Shown: piece by piece, positions 37,712 through 48,236 of the stretch | Layout of the letters: every line of letters starts with the position of its first letter | How positions within the stretch are numbered: the first letter of the stretch is position 1 | NCBI GenBank assembly: GCA_016928295.1 | Contig: JAFGLA010000054.1 | Location: forward strand, 1 to 64,000 | From: Opitutales bacterium | GTDB taxonomy: Bacteria; Verrucomicrobiota; Verrucomicrobiia; Opitutales; Oceanipulchritudinaceae | DNA: 64,000 bases | Direction of reading: 5' to 3' | Notes under the pieces: model-generated | Told to the model about the DNA's origin: nothing | What the model saw: the letters and a program-made list of their open reading frames with translations, nothing else | Database searches by the model: none | Translations under genes and position numbers: made by a program

Positions 37712-39403
37712 CTATGACTGGGCCTGCTTTTGAGCAGCTCCGCGCTTGGCTGCCTGAATCTCCCTCGCGCGGACAAGCGCCGCGTCAATATCCGGGCAGA
37801 TGTTTTCAAGGCCGAGCCTTTGTATGAAGCCGGAGCGGTTCATAACCTGCAAGGGCTGCGGCTGCGGTGCGCTTAGAACGATGACGCCACCGCGGGCGGC
37901 AAGCTTCTCGCGCAGGTTGACAAGCGCGTTAAGCCCCGTGGCGTCCATGCTCATGACCTTGCGAAGGCGCAAGATGAGCACGTCCGGCTCGCTCTTGAGG
38001 CGCTCAAGTATGGTTTCGAGCTTTGAGGCAGCGCCAAAGAACAGGGAGCCCATCATGCTGTAAACCATTACGCCATTGGGAATATCCTTGCCGACAAGGG
38101 AATGGTGCGCGCCCTCTTCCTCGCTCTTGGAGTCAACGAGAGAAACGTCGCTGGTCTCGGAAGCGCGCTTGATAAACAGCAGGGCTGCCATGACTACGCC
38201 CACCTCGACGGCCACGGTAAGGTCCACCACCACGGTCAGGATGAAGGCGGTAAGGAACACCATCGCATCGCTACCGGGCCAGGTGCGAAGCTTGCGAAAG
38301 TTGTGCCATTCTCCCATGTGAATTGCCACGTTGAGCAGCACCGCGCTTAGGGCTGCAAGCGGGACAAACTCCGCCAAGGGGGCGACAAATATCAATATGG
38401 CCAGCAGCACGGCGGCGTGGATTATGCCAGCGACAGGGCTTCTGGCACCCGCGCCGACGTTCGTCGCCGTTCTGGCAATGGCGCTCGTCGCCGCGATACC
38501 GCCAAAGAATGGGCATACGATGTTGGCAATGCCCTGAGCGACAAGCTCCTGATCGGAATCGTGGTGATCGTCCACCATGCCGTCCGCAACCACGGCGCAG
38601 AGCAGGGATTCTATCGCAGCAAGAAGAGCTATCGTTATGGCTGGCTGCACCAGCGAGGGCAGACTGGCCCAGTCGATGTGCGGCAGGCTGGGCATGGGAA
38701 GGCCGGTCGGAATCGAGCCGAAGCGCGAGCCGATTGTCTCCAAAGGCAGGTTCAATAGCTGCGTGAGCAGGGTCGCGATTATGATCGCCACGATTGTGCT
38801 CGGCGCGTAGCGGCGCAGCTTCTTGGGCCAGTAGCGTATGAAAAGAAAGGTTCCAATGGAAACGAGAGTCGCGGTCCACGAAATGCCCGGCATCGCGCGG
38901 AAAAGCACGCTCATCTTTTCGAAGAACTCGCTGGGCACATTCTCGACGCTCAGGCCGAAAAAGTCCTTAACCTGCGTGCTCATAATGAGTACGGCAATGC
39001 CCGAGGTGAAGCCCATCGTCACCGGATAAGGCATGTATTTGATGATTTTGCCAAGGCCCGTGAAGCCTAGCAAAAGCAGGAAAACGCCCGCTATTATCGT
39101 GCATAGCACCAGTCCGTCCCAGCCGAACTTGGCCAGTATGCCCGACAGGATTATTACGAAAGCTCCCGTTGGGCCGCCAATGCAGACCTTGGCCCCGCCG
39201 AATGCGGATATAATGAAGCCGCCGATGACGGCGGTTATTATACCCGTTTGCGGCGGTGCGCCGGAAGCGATAGCAAAGGCCATTGCCAGAGGCAGGGCCA
39301 CGATGCCCACGGTAATACCGGCCCCGAGGTCGGCTCCGAAGGTAGACTTGTTGTATCCCTTGAGGGATTCGACGATTTTCGGACGGAAATGCGGCAGTTT
39401 CAT
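37712..39403 (-). CDS. SulP family anion transporter with STAS domain
   Basis: A 563-aa inner-membrane transporter. The first 400 residues contain 11-14 hydrophobic segments, with the SulP start GADLGAGITVGIVALPLAMAFAIASG. The C-terminal STAS domain occupies about 440-555 (VLILRLRKVMSMDATGLNALVNL). Substrate may be sulfate or bicarbonate; the nearby sulfur-assimilation genes are compatible with sulfate but do not prove it. Confidence 0.93.
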   Translation of the reverse strand: MKLPHFRPKIVESLKGYNKSTFGADLGAGITVGIVALPLAMAFAIASGAPPQTGIITAVIGGFIISAFGGAKVCIGGPTGAFVIILSGILAKFGWDGLVLCTIIAGVFLLLLGFTGLGKIIKYMPYPVTMGFTSGIAVLIMSTQVKDFFGLSVENVPSEFFEKMSVLFRAMPGISWTATLVSIGTFLFIRYWPKKLRRYAPSTIVAIIIATLLTQLLNLPLETIGSRFGSIPTGLPMPSLPHIDWASLPSLVQPAITIALLAAIESLLCAVVADGMVDDHHDSDQELVAQGIANIVCPFFGGIAATSAIARTATNVGAGARSPVAGIIHAAVLLAILIFVAPLAEFVPLAALSAVLLNVAIHMGEWHNFRKLRTWPGSDAMVFLTAFILTVVVDLTVAVEVGVVMAALLFIKRASETSDVSLVDSKSEEEGAHHSLVGKDIPNGVMVYSMMGSLFFGAASKLETILERLKSEPDVLILRLRKVMSMDATGLNALVNLREKLAARGGVIVLSAPQPQPLQVMNRSGFIQRLGLENICPDIDAALVRAREIQAAKRGAAQKQAQS

Positions 39404-39713
39404 ACCGAGCGGTTTACCCCATCCGGCGTCCTCTCCGGCTCGCGTTGCGGGCGGCGGGGGCGTCGATTTGTTTTTGTATCAGTTTTGCCCCCCTTGCCGG
39501 ATGCGACTTGGGCGCGCAGGCGGAGCGGAGGCGTGTCAATCAACTCTTGCGTTTGCGGATTACTAAAAAAGAGACCATCTGTACAAGTCTTTCTAAGCCG
39601 CGCAAGAGGATTGCGCAAAATAATGCGCAAAGAAGCTCATATTTCAGAACAGGCCCTATTGTTCGCAGAAAACCTGACCAACGCCACTCGCGACGCGCCC
39701 AATCGACAAGCGA

Positions 39714-40376
39714 TTAAGCGCCCTGCGGCTCGTCTTCTTCCGGCTTTGTGGCGATCAGGCTCTGCCATGCGTCCATCAGTTCCTGAAAGAAGCTGCTCGC
39801 CTCAAAGGGCCATTCGACCTCGTCGTTCACAGCCCAGAGAGTGCTGGCGGCCACCTGCTCGACCATCCATTCAAAGTAGCCTTCGTGGTCGGTGCGCAGG
39901 CAGAGCTGACAGTCCGGCGTGCGCCTTGCGGCCAGCATTTCGAGGAGCTGGCTCTGGACGATACGGTTTTTCCAGTGCCGCTTTTTCGGCCAAGGGTCGG
40001 GAAATAGCACAAAGCAGCGCCCTATGCGCACATGCTCGGGCAGGGCCTCAAGAAAGCCCAGCGCCTCGGCCTTGATAAAGTGCAGCTTTTCGAGGGCGCG
40101 CTTTTCCTTCTTGTTACGCCCTTTCTGCACGCGCTTGGTGACTAGGTCCACGCCGACGCAGGTCTCGTCCTGATGCTCCAGCGCGTAGGCGGTGAGGAAA
40201 TGTCCGTGCCCGCAGCCGATTTCGAGCGTGATTGTGACAGGCTCGGGGAACAGTTCCGCACATGTGCGCTCGAGATTCTCGCGAACCTCTTTCATGCGCG
40301 CCTCGTGCACTTCACGGGAATCTGCACGCATGGCCTGCGCACTGCCCTCACTCTGCTTGATGCCTGTATCGTCCAT
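39714..40376 (-). CDS. trmB: tRNA (guanine-N7)-methyltransferase
   Basis: Forms m7G46 in tRNA; 220 aa. The SAM motif is EIGCGHGHFL (about 52-61). The family signature is FPDPWPKKRHWKNRIV, with TDHEGYFEWM toward the C-terminus. It lies downstream of the TPR lipoprotein gene on the same strand. Confidence 0.95.
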   Translation of the reverse strand: MDDTGIKQSEGSAQAMRADSREVHEARMKEVRENLERTCAELFPEPVTITLEIGCGHGHFLTAYALEHQDETCVGVDLVTKRVQKGRNKKEKRALEKLHFIKAEALGFLEALPEHVRIGRCFVLFPDPWPKKRHWKNRIVQSQLLEMLAARRTPDCQLCLRTDHEGYFEWMVEQVAASTLWAVNDEVEWPFEASSFFQELMDAWQSLIATKPEEDEPQGA

Positions 40377-40435
40377 AATTGGAAAAAGACAGCAATTACA
40401 GGGCGAAAAGACAGAGCGCGAGGGAAAAAGAAGGG

Positions 40436-41455
40436 CTATTGCGCCGCTTCTTCCATTACACCCGTACCATCCCGCAAAGGCGCCTCCGCATTGTCGGCCC
40501 CCTCGCCTGCCGGAGCCGCAGCATCAGAGGCTTCCTGCATCGCGGCAGCCGCTGCTGCGTCCTCTTCAGAAATGCGCTTCAGCAGGCGCATTCGGGTAGC
40601 GGCGAGGAAGGGTTCCACATCTTCTCGCAATAGCTTGAGCGCGTCCTTTCGCTGACCCTTTTCGCAGAGAACGCGGGCGCGGTGCAGACGCACGACGTCT
40701 CTTTCAAACTTGGTCAAGTCAGCACGTTGCGAAACTTCGAGCCAGTATGCGTCCGCCCTGTCCCAGTCCGGTTTTGCGAGGTCGTAAAATGCCTCGCCCA
40801 TGCGGAAGGCAAAGTCCTTGTTCGCGGGATCAAGTTCCACGGCCTTGCCAAAGGCGCTCATGATGCCTCGGTCGAGCATGTCGTCGCTGTAAACGAGGTC
40901 TTCCTTGAAACGGTCGCGAAAGGTGGCGAGAAGTTCGCCGATTCCGTAGTGGTACACCGCCGTTTCAGGCTCAAGCTCCTGAGCGCGAACGTAGTAGGCG
41001 AGAGCTTCGGAATACTGCCCCGTCTCGGCCAGATAGTTGCCGATTTGCTGCTTTAACACGGCGATGTCGTCCTGCAACTGGTCGGCGTGGGAGAACATGA
41101 CGTGCGCGCGGTCGTTCTGATTTATGCGCCGGAGGAACTTCCCGTAAATAATGAGCAGGTCCACGTTGTTCGGGTTGGCCGAGATAAGCTCGTCGTAGCG
41201 GGAAGCTATGACAAGGATGCGCCGCTCAAAGTCGTCTTCGGAAATCTGCGCCTTGCCCATGCGCTCGAACAGCTCTTCCTGCTCTTTTGTGATGTCCAAG
41301 AGCTTGCGCTCAAGAACGGACCGCGCGGGGCCCGACGCCTCTTGGGCGGTTGCGCGCGCCTGATCGTCCATGCTGGCGCAGGCGGTGAAGAGACACGCGG
41401 CGGAGACACACAGGGCCATTAACGCGACGCGGCGAACCTTGAAGGAAGTGCTCAT
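40436..41455 (-). CDS. TPR-repeat lipoprotein
   Basis: A 339-aa lipoprotein. The signal ends in the lipobox LFTAC (Cys at about 26). A coiled coil follows (LERKLLDITKEQEELFERM), then four or five TPR-like helix pairs at about 75-300 (YDELISANPNNVDLLIIYGKFL, QIGNYLAETGQYSEALAYYVRAQELEPET, FGKAVELDPANKDFAFRMGEAFYDLAK). The tail is Ala/Glu-rich and low-complexity. Probably an envelope scaffold; exact role unknown. It starts 39 nt after the flippase stop, so the two form an operon. Confidence 0.85.
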   Translation of the reverse strand: MSTSFKVRRVALMALCVSAACLFTACASMDDQARATAQEASGPARSVLERKLLDITKEQEELFERMGKAQISEDDFERRILVIASRYDELISANPNNVDLLIIYGKFLRRINQNDRAHVMFSHADQLQDDIAVLKQQIGNYLAETGQYSEALAYYVRAQELEPETAVYHYGIGELLATFRDRFKEDLVYSDDMLDRGIMSAFGKAVELDPANKDFAFRMGEAFYDLAKPDWDRADAYWLEVSQRADLTKFERDVVRLHRARVLCEKGQRKDALKLLREDVEPFLAATRMRLLKRISEEDAAAAAAMQEASDAAAPAGEGADNAEAPLRDGTGVMEEAAQ

Positions 41456-41494
41456 CAGTTTTGTACGGGAGAATGCATGTTTTGCGGAAGGCGC

Positions 41495-42979
41495 TTATGG
41501 ACAGCGGCTGGTGCGAAAAGCTCCGCGAATGTAGGAAAATAAGCCAAATACGCGTTCTCTGACGGACGGGGCAAGAAGGAGGAGAGACGTGCCAAGGCAT
41601 CCGGCGGCGCCAGCGGCGAGCAACTGCACAAAGGCCGTTTCCGACTGCGCAAGCCGCGCCCCGATGCAGAACTCCACTATGAGCAGCGCCCAGAGCAGAA
41701 GCGGCCCGCGCAGCGCCTGCCACATGAAGGCGAAGCCGAGAGTCGTTTCCCGCCCCGTTCTCCACACGCGAAGTGCAAGTATCAGCGCCTGCACCAGCGC
41801 GTAGGCGAGCGACATGCCGAGCGCGCCCCCTGTCCAGGCGCCGCCCATCAGTGCCAGCCCCGTCAAGGGTGCGCTCCAGAGGCCGAAATCGCGCAGCTCT
41901 GCGGAGCGGCCAAGCTGCGTCTCGGCCATGTTCAGAACCATGAGCGGGATGCGGGCCATTTCGCCGATGGCCAGAAGGCGCAGCATCGAGGCCGCGCTCT
42001 CCCACTGGCCGCCGAGAAGAAAGCCGAGACTTTGCGAGGGCAGAGCCACCAGCAGGGCGAGAAAGGCGAACCAGATGTAGTTTGTAAGGCTCATCACATG
42101 GGCGCAGGCGCGGGTGAACGCGGCCATGTCGCCCTGAAGGCGGGCAAGCATGTTGGGCACGACTTGGCCGAGGGGCAGGACGAGCTGCCGGCGCGGAGTG
42201 GCCAGCAGGGTCTGCGCACGGTTGTACATGCCTACGATTGCGGGGTTTGTGAAAAGGCCGAGCGAGAAATGGTCGAAAGTGGACGAGATGTTCTGCACAA
42301 AGCGGAAAAAGCTGATGTTGCCCCCGAATGCGAGAAGCCCTTCCGAGCGGAGGCGAAAACTGCGCGGGCGCCAGCGGCAGAAGAAGGGTTGCAGCACAAG
42401 GCAGCAGATTTCCTGCCCCATCACCTGAAACACGAGCGCGTCTATGCCCCGCCCTTCAAGCGCCAGCCATATCGCGCCTCCCGTGCCCACCAGTTGCGCT
42501 ATGGTAGTGACTACGTTTATTCGCAGAAACTGCATCCTTCTGGACATCAAAGCCTGATAGAAGGACACGACGCCGCCCGCCGCGAACAGGGGCGATATTT
42601 TGACGCAGGTCTCCGCAACAAGAGGCTCTCCGTAAACCCAGGCCAGAAGAGTCCCGAGGACTGCGACAAGAGCCGCCAGCGAGAGTCCGCCAATTAGCGA
42701 GAGCCAGAACGCCGAGTCGAGAAACTCGTCACTCGCGCAAGGCTTCTGTATCACGGCTGCGCCGAGGCCGAAATCCTTGCTGTTGTACAGAAGCACGAGG
42801 AAGGCCCAGGTCATGCCGAATATGCCGAAAAGCTCCGGCGGCAGTATGCGCGAAAGAACTATTATCTGCCCTGCCGATATGAGAAGCCGCAGCGCCTGCC
42901 CGCCAAAGGACAGGGCCAGCCCGCGAATGCTGCCCCTTTGCAGCACTTCCCTGTCAGCACTGGTCCCTTCGTTTTCCAT
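41495..42979 (-). CDS. Oligosaccharide flippase family protein (Wzx/MOP-like)
   Basis: A 494-aa membrane protein with about 12-14 hydrophobic segments. Its opening is GSIRGLALSFGGQALRLLISAGQIIVLSRILPPELFGIFGM, typical of lipopolysaccharide O-unit or exopolysaccharide flippases of the MOP superfamily. The inner loops carry MSRRMQFLRINVV and FTNPAIVGMYNRAQTL, also seen in WzxC-like proteins. No glycosyltransferase cluster is adjacent, so the substrate is unknown. Confidence 0.9.
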   Translation of the reverse strand: MENEGTSADREVLQRGSIRGLALSFGGQALRLLISAGQIIVLSRILPPELFGIFGMTWAFLVLLYNSKDFGLGAAVIQKPCASDEFLDSAFWLSLIGGLSLAALVAVLGTLLAWVYGEPLVAETCVKISPLFAAGGVVSFYQALMSRRMQFLRINVVTTIAQLVGTGGAIWLALEGRGIDALVFQVMGQEICCLVLQPFFCRWRPRSFRLRSEGLLAFGGNISFFRFVQNISSTFDHFSLGLFTNPAIVGMYNRAQTLLATPRRQLVLPLGQVVPNMLARLQGDMAAFTRACAHVMSLTNYIWFAFLALLVALPSQSLGFLLGGQWESAASMLRLLAIGEMARIPLMVLNMAETQLGRSAELRDFGLWSAPLTGLALMGGAWTGGALGMSLAYALVQALILALRVWRTGRETTLGFAFMWQALRGPLLLWALLIVEFCIGARLAQSETAFVQLLAAGAAGCLGTSLLLLAPSVRERVFGLFSYIRGAFRTSRCP

Positions 42980-43165
42980 ATTTCAAGCAATGATAGGAAG
43001 ATGCACGCCCATGCCGCAATTTATCTCGCTCTGCATACTCATAAATCAAGGCCACCACTAACAATGATCTTTTTGAAATGGAGTGCGTTTTCCCATGCCA
43101 TTTGCAGTTCGAGTCGTAAACCAATATCATACAGACACAAATAGCAAATAGCCCGTTCCGTCATC

Positions 43166-43195
43166 TTGACATATGGGGGGGCGGGATGGTACAAA
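43166..43195 (+). promoter_or_regulatory. Candidate sigma-70 promoter of rny
   Basis: TTGACA (43166-43171), an 18-bp G-rich spacer, and TACAAA (43190-43195), about 60 bp before the rny ATG. The -35 is consensus and the -10 moderate. Confidence 0.55.
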
Positions 43196-43256
43196 ATGCA
43201 GTCCACTTGGGTTAACGCGGCAGCACTAACATGGGCTGCGATGCGGACGTAAACGT

Positions 43257-44792
43257 ATGGAGGCACCTGTACATGTCGTAATCGTGGCTCTGCTTGCAGG
43301 GCTTTTTTCTGCTACGGGCCTTTGTTGGCTGATTTTCAGGCGTTTCATACGTTCTGAAGGCGACAGGATGCAGAAGGAGCTGGAGGAGGCCCGCCTGCAA
43401 GTGCGCAAGGAGGCCGCGATTCGGATGAAGGAAGCCGACGCCATGCTCCAAAAACGGCAGGAGGAGCAGGAAAGAGCGTTTTCCCAGCGTGAGAACCGCG
43501 TAATAGCTCGCGAAAACGAGCTTGAACAGGCCGAAGTCCGCCGTGCCGAACAGAGCGAGATTCTCGACAAGAGAACAAATTACATCGAGAAGCGCGCCGC
43601 AGAGATCGACGCCCGCGCCAGTCAGCTCGAAAAGGACATTTCAATTTACAAGGAGCGCCTTCAGGCGGTGGCGAACATTTCGCCCCAGAAGGCAAAGGAA
43701 GAGCTTCTCGAAGAGGCCCGCCGCGAGTGCGAGGACGAGATTCGCCAATACAAGAACGAGATTCTTGGCAAGGCCGAGGCAGAGTTGGACAAAGAGGCCA
43801 AGAAGATGCTCGTGGCCTGTATGCAAAGGCTTTCCTCCACCCCGCAGCAGGACGCCACGGCAACAATCGTAGCCATCCCCAACGAGGAGATGAAGGGGCG
43901 CATAATCGGGCGCGAGGGCCGCAATATCAAGGCTTTCGAGAGCGCCACTGGCACGACGCTCCTTATCGACGAAACGCCGGACAGCGTGCTCGTATCCTCC
44001 TTTGACCCCGTCCGCCGCGAAGTGGCCCGAATCGCCCTTGAGAACCTGATTAAAGACGGGCGCATTCACCCGACGAGCATCGAAGCGGCGGTGAACGACG
44101 CGGACGAACAGGTTAAAAAGAGCGTCGTCGGCTTTGGTGAAGAGGCGCTGCGCCGCGTGCGCATACAGCGCGTGCACCCGGAAATTGTCCAGCTGCTTGG
44201 CAAGCTGCGCTACCGCCTTTCGTACAATCAGAACTGCCTGGACCACACCGTGGAAGTGGCGCAGCTTTGCGGTCTTGTCGCCGCCGAGCTTGGCCTGGAT
44301 ACGGAAATCGCCCGTCGCACCGGTCTTTTCCACGACATTGGCAAGAGCCTCGACGCGGATTACGAGGGCAGTCACGCCACGGCTGCCGCAAACATTCTCA
44401 AGCGTCTTGGCGAAGACGAGACAATTGTGAACGCCGTCGCCGCCCATCACGACGAAGTTGCGCCCTCTTCCCCCTACGCGGCGGTCCTGAAGATTGCGGA
44501 CGCGGCCTCGGCCGTGCGCCCGGGTGCCAGAGCGGAAAGCATGGACTCGTTCATCCAGCGCGTGCGCCGTTTGGAAGACATCGCAAGGGACATCCAGGGC
44601 GTTAACGACGCTTACGCGATTCAGGCAGGGCGGGAGATTCGCGTAGTTGTCTCTCCCGACAAGGTGGACGACGCCGCGGCAAGAGATCTTGCCCGCCGTC
44701 TGCGCCGCCGTATCGAGGACGAGCTTCAATATCCGGGCACGATTAAGATCACCGTCATCAGGGAGTGCCGCTACGTGGAACAGGCTCGCTAA
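43257..44792 (+). CDS. rny: Ribonuclease Y
   Basis: Membrane-anchored endoribonuclease that initiates mRNA decay; 511 aa. A single N-terminal helix (VVIVALLAGLFSATGLCWLIF) leads into a long coiled coil (about 30-170), then a KH domain (MKGRIIGREGRNIKAFESATG, about 210-230), and an HD domain with FHDIGKSLD. The catalytic His-Asp pair lies there, with HHDEV further on. The length is normal for the family. Confidence 0.97.
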   Translation: MEAPVHVVIVALLAGLFSATGLCWLIFRRFIRSEGDRMQKELEEARLQVRKEAAIRMKEADAMLQKRQEEQERAFSQRENRVIARENELEQAEVRRAEQSEILDKRTNYIEKRAAEIDARASQLEKDISIYKERLQAVANISPQKAKEELLEEARRECEDEIRQYKNEILGKAEAELDKEAKKMLVACMQRLSSTPQQDATATIVAIPNEEMKGRIIGREGRNIKAFESATGTTLLIDETPDSVLVSSFDPVRREVARIALENLIKDGRIHPTSIEAAVNDADEQVKKSVVGFGEEALRRVRIQRVHPEIVQLLGKLRYRLSYNQNCLDHTVEVAQLCGLVAAELGLDTEIARRTGLFHDIGKSLDADYEGSHATAAANILKRLGEDETIVNAVAAHHDEVAPSSPYAAVLKIADAASAVRPGARAESMDSFIQRVRRLEDIARDIQGVNDAYAIQAGREIRVVVSPDKVDDAAARDLARRLRRRIEDELQYPGTIKITVIRECRYVEQAR

Positions 44793-44893
44793 AGCTGTTA
44801 CAAACGTGGCATTATCCGTTACAGGGAAACTAGCAAGCCTTTCACTAGCGTTGCCAGCCCTGTATTTTCCCCACTTTTGCGCTACTCCCACTG

Positions 44894-46219
44894 ATGAACG
44901 CCCGACGGCAAAGCAAGGCCAAGAAAGCGGAAAGCAAAGCCCGCTTCGGCAGCTCCACCCCGCAAAGGTCAGGCATTGACGGGCGCGAGGTGCTGCGCCG
45001 CGGCAGGCCAGTGTTCAGCGGCATTCGCATCCTCTCGCACAGCGGCTGGGACTGGATCGCCCCGCTTTGCATTTTGATTCTTGGCGTTATGGGCGTGATG
45101 TTCATCTACTCGGCCCAGCATTTCACGGGGTCGAGCTTCTGGGTGAAACAGATTTTGTGGTTCGCCATCGGGGCGATCGTTTACGGAGTGATTTCGTGGC
45201 TGGACTATGGTTTCTGGTTTCGCAACGCGCACATCTGCTATGCGGCAGGAGTAATCCTTTTGCTACTTTTGTGGACGCCGATCGGGATGGAAAGGGAAGG
45301 CTCGCGCCGCTGGCTGAACCTGCCGGGCATAGCCTACCAGCCTAGCGAGGGGGCCAAGATAGGGACGCTCATAATGGTGTCCGCAATGCTCGCCAGAGAG
45401 CGTTTGGGCACGGTTCGCGAGAGCCTGTGGGCACTGGTCAAACTGGGAATTGCGGTATCCATTCCTATATTCTTGATATTTCTGCAACCCGATCTAGGTT
45501 CCGCTCTTGTATTTGGTCCTATGATTTTTTCTTTGCTATACGTTTCAAGACTCTCCCAGCGCTTTTTTATCGTGGTGCTGGCGTTGTTTCTTGGCGTACT
45601 GGCGATTATTGGAACGGACATTTACAAATATCACCAATTTCTGAAAGACAGCGGCAATGACGCGCATACCGTGGTCGGGCAATACCAGGAAACAAGCTGG
45701 ATGCCACTCCGCGATTATCAACGAAACCGCATTCTGGGCTTTATTTCCCCCGAATCGGTGGATCCGCGCGGCATAGGTATAAGCTGGAACTCCCGCCAGT
45801 CGCTGCAGGCGGTAGGCACGGGGGGACCGACCGGAAAAGGTTGGACCCAAGGGGATCAGGCCCAACTGGGCTACCTTCCCCGCTCCGTTGCGCATAATGA
45901 CTTCATCTTCGCCGTTCTGGCGGAGGAAACGGGTTTTGCCGGCGCTTCTTTGATAGTCGGCACTTTCCTAGTTCTTCTCATCAACAACTTGAGAATAGCC
46001 GCTCAGGCGAGGGACCGTTTCGGCCTTCTCCTCGGAGTTGGCGTCAGCGTGATTTTCATGATTCATGTTTTCGTAAACATCGGCATGACAATCGGGTTGA
46101 CGCCGATAACCGGCCTTCCTCTTCCTTTCGTAAGTTACGGGGGTTCGTTTATTCTCAGTTGCTGCATTCTGCAAGGTCTGGTACAGAGTGTGTACCGTCA
46201 TAGGCGCAGTTTTGCATAA
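44894..46219 (+). CDS. rodA: Rod-shape determining peptidoglycan polymerase RodA (SEDS)
   Basis: A 441-aa SEDS glycosyltransferase. After a basic, cytoplasmic N-terminal extension of about 50 residues come ten hydrophobic segments. Visible SEDS markers are REGSRRWLNLPGIAYQPSEGAKIG, FLQPDLGSALVF, and PITGLPLPFVSYGGSFILSCCILQGLVQSV near the end. RodA rather than FtsW is favoured by sequence style and by the RNase E/G gene downstream, a frequent mreBCD-rodA-rng arrangement. Confidence 0.93.
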   Translation: MNARRQSKAKKAESKARFGSSTPQRSGIDGREVLRRGRPVFSGIRILSHSGWDWIAPLCILILGVMGVMFIYSAQHFTGSSFWVKQILWFAIGAIVYGVISWLDYGFWFRNAHICYAAGVILLLLLWTPIGMEREGSRRWLNLPGIAYQPSEGAKIGTLIMVSAMLARERLGTVRESLWALVKLGIAVSIPIFLIFLQPDLGSALVFGPMIFSLLYVSRLSQRFFIVVLALFLGVLAIIGTDIYKYHQFLKDSGNDAHTVVGQYQETSWMPLRDYQRNRILGFISPESVDPRGIGISWNSRQSLQAVGTGGPTGKGWTQGDQAQLGYLPRSVAHNDFIFAVLAEETGFAGASLIVGTFLVLLINNLRIAAQARDRFGLLLGVGVSVIFMIHVFVNIGMTIGLTPITGLPLPFVSYGGSFILSCCILQGLVQSVYRHRRSFA

Positions 46220-46336
46220 TCAACTATTAACCCCACAAGATGAGAAGCCCCACAAAACCCTTTTCCCCTGCTGGTGACGGTCAAACATTGTACAAATGCA
46301 CGGTATTAAAGCCGTGCTACAGGCCGGAACAAGCAC

Positions 46337-48079
46337 ATGAAAGATTCTTCTGATTCATCAGATTTGCCAATTTCACAGGATTACGACGACGATAACTTCA
46401 ACTCCATGGAGGAGGAAGGCACTGAAGACCTCGACAGCGGTCAGATTCAGGAAGCCGCGTCCCAAAGGGCCAAACAAGGCTCGATTGTCCAGCGCATAGC
46501 GCGGGCCATTCGCAAGGACGATGTCGCCTACCGTGAGATTATCATCAACTCGGAACCCCTCGAGAAACGCGTCGCGCTGCTCGAAGACGGCGTTCTGGAG
46601 AAGTTCGACATGGAGCGCACGGGCGACGACCGCCTCGTGGGGTCCATATTCAAGGGCAAGATCCAGAACCTGGAGCCGGGCCTGAAGGCCGCCTTCGTGG
46701 ACATTGGCCTGCCCAAGAACGCCTTCCTGCACTACTGGGACATCCTGCCCAGCGTGGCGGACAGCTCGGTGGAAATCGTGCGCGACACACGCACTGCGGA
46801 CCAGCTCAAGAAGAAGGACCGCATCACGATCAAGGACATTCCCAGCCTCTACCCGATAGGGAGCGAGATTGTCATTCAGGTGACCAAGGGCCAGATAGGC
46901 ACCAAGGGGCCGCGCACAACGACGAACCTGTCCCTGCCGGGCCGCTACCTCGTCCTCATGCCCTACGGGGGTCAGTGCGGCGTATCGCGCAAGATCGAGA
47001 ACGATCAGGAGCGCCGCCGCCTGAAGGAAATCCTGCGCAAGCTGCCCATCCCCGAGGGCATGGGCGTTATCATCCGCACCGCGGGCGAAAACAAGCGTTG
47101 GACCTACTTTGTGCGAGACCTCGCCATCCTGCTCGACCAGTGGGAGGAGATCAAGTACCGCATGGAGCACAGCAACGAGCCGACCTGCCTTTACAAGGAG
47201 CCGGACATCATCGAGCGCACCGTGCGCGACTTTCTCACCGAGAACATCGACCGCGTCCTCGTGGACAACGCCGAGGACTGCGAGAGGATGCAGGAGCTGG
47301 TCGGGCGCATCTCCAAGCGTTCAAAGAACAAGATAGCCTTTTTTGACGAGTCCATCCCGATTTTCGAGCGTTTCAACATCGAGCGTCAGATAGAGCAGAC
47401 CTTCCACCGCCGCGTCCCCCTGCCCTCTGGCGGAGAGGTCGTCATCGAAGAGACGGAGGCCCTCGTGGCCTGCGACGTGAACACGGGCAGCCACAAGCAG
47501 AAGGGTGACCAGTCGAGCTTCATCCTTCAGGTTAATCTGGAGGCCGCGCGAGAGATTTCGCGCCAGATACGCCTGCGCAACATCGGCGGACTGGTGATTC
47601 TGGACTTTATCGACATGAAAAGTCCCAAGGATCGCCGCTTGGTCCACAAGGTGATGAAGGAGGAGATGGAGAAGGACAAGGCCAAGTGCCACGTTCTGCC
47701 CATTTCGCAGCTCGGCATCATGCAGATGACCCGCCAGCGGCACAAGGAGAGCACTTCGAGCGGCATTTACACGCGCTGCCCCTACTGCTCCGGCCGCGGG
47801 ATCGTGAAGAGCGTGCGCACGATGAGCGTCGAGATTCAGCGCAGGCTGGTCTCCATCATCCGCCGCCTGCGGGTGATGAAGGGAGGCACTGAAAAGCAGA
47901 TTTCTATGCGTGTGTATTGCCACCCGCATGTCCTTGAGCGCCTGCGTCTGGAGGACGAGCGCCTTCTTGTGGAGATTGAGGAGCGTTACGGGGTCAAGCT
48001 GGCCTTCCGCAGCGATCCTGCCTTCCACAACGAGAACTTCCGCATAGTGGACGCAGAGACCGGGCAGGAACTGCGCTAG
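46337..48079 (+). CDS. rng: Ribonuclease E/G family endoribonuclease
   Basis: A 580-aa single-strand-specific endoribonuclease for rRNA and mRNA processing. An acidic N-terminal extension (about 1-50) precedes the catalytic core: an S1 domain (about 90-180, [24 protein letters not shown]), a 5'-sensor/RNase H-like region, a DNase I-like site ([45 protein letters not shown]), and the Zn-link CPYCSGRG. There is no long C-terminal degradosome scaffold as in E. coli RNase E, so it is RNase G-like in form. Confidence 0.94.
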   Translation: MKDSSDSSDLPISQDYDDDNFNSMEEEGTEDLDSGQIQEAASQRAKQGSIVQRIARAIRKDDVAYREIIINSEPLEKRVALLEDGVLEKFDMERTGDDRLVGSIFKGKIQNLEPGLKAAFVDIGLPKNAFLHYWDILPSVADSSVEIVRDTRTADQLKKKDRITIKDIPSLYPIGSEIVIQVTKGQIGTKGPRTTTNLSLPGRYLVLMPYGGQCGVSRKIENDQERRRLKEILRKLPIPEGMGVIIRTAGENKRWTYFVRDLAILLDQWEEIKYRMEHSNEPTCLYKEPDIIERTVRDFLTENIDRVLVDNAEDCERMQELVGRISKRSKNKIAFFDESIPIFERFNIERQIEQTFHRRVPLPSGGEVVIEETEALVACDVNTGSHKQKGDQSSFILQVNLEAAREISRQIRLRNIGGLVILDFIDMKSPKDRRLVHKVMKEEMEKDKAKCHVLPISQLGIMQMTRQRHKESTSSGIYTRCPYCSGRGIVKSVRTMSVEIQRRLVSIIRRLRVMKGGTEKQISMRVYCHPHVLERLRLEDERLLVEIEERYGVKLAFRSDPAFHNENFRIVDAETGQELR

Positions 48080-48236
48080 GGGTATCCCTTAAACCAGTAT
48101 TGTCCGCAACAACAGGTCCGCCGCTTTCCTACAAGCTGCGGGCCTGTTTACGTACGGGGCAAGGCAATCAAGCGACGAACAGCATAGAGCCATTATTCGG
48201 GATTAGAGCGTTTCTGGTGTTACGTCCGTCATACTT

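Noticed and set aside
43641-44891. 416-aa minus-strand frame opposite rny
   Set aside because: Antisense to a conserved RNase Y gene; no family resemblance.
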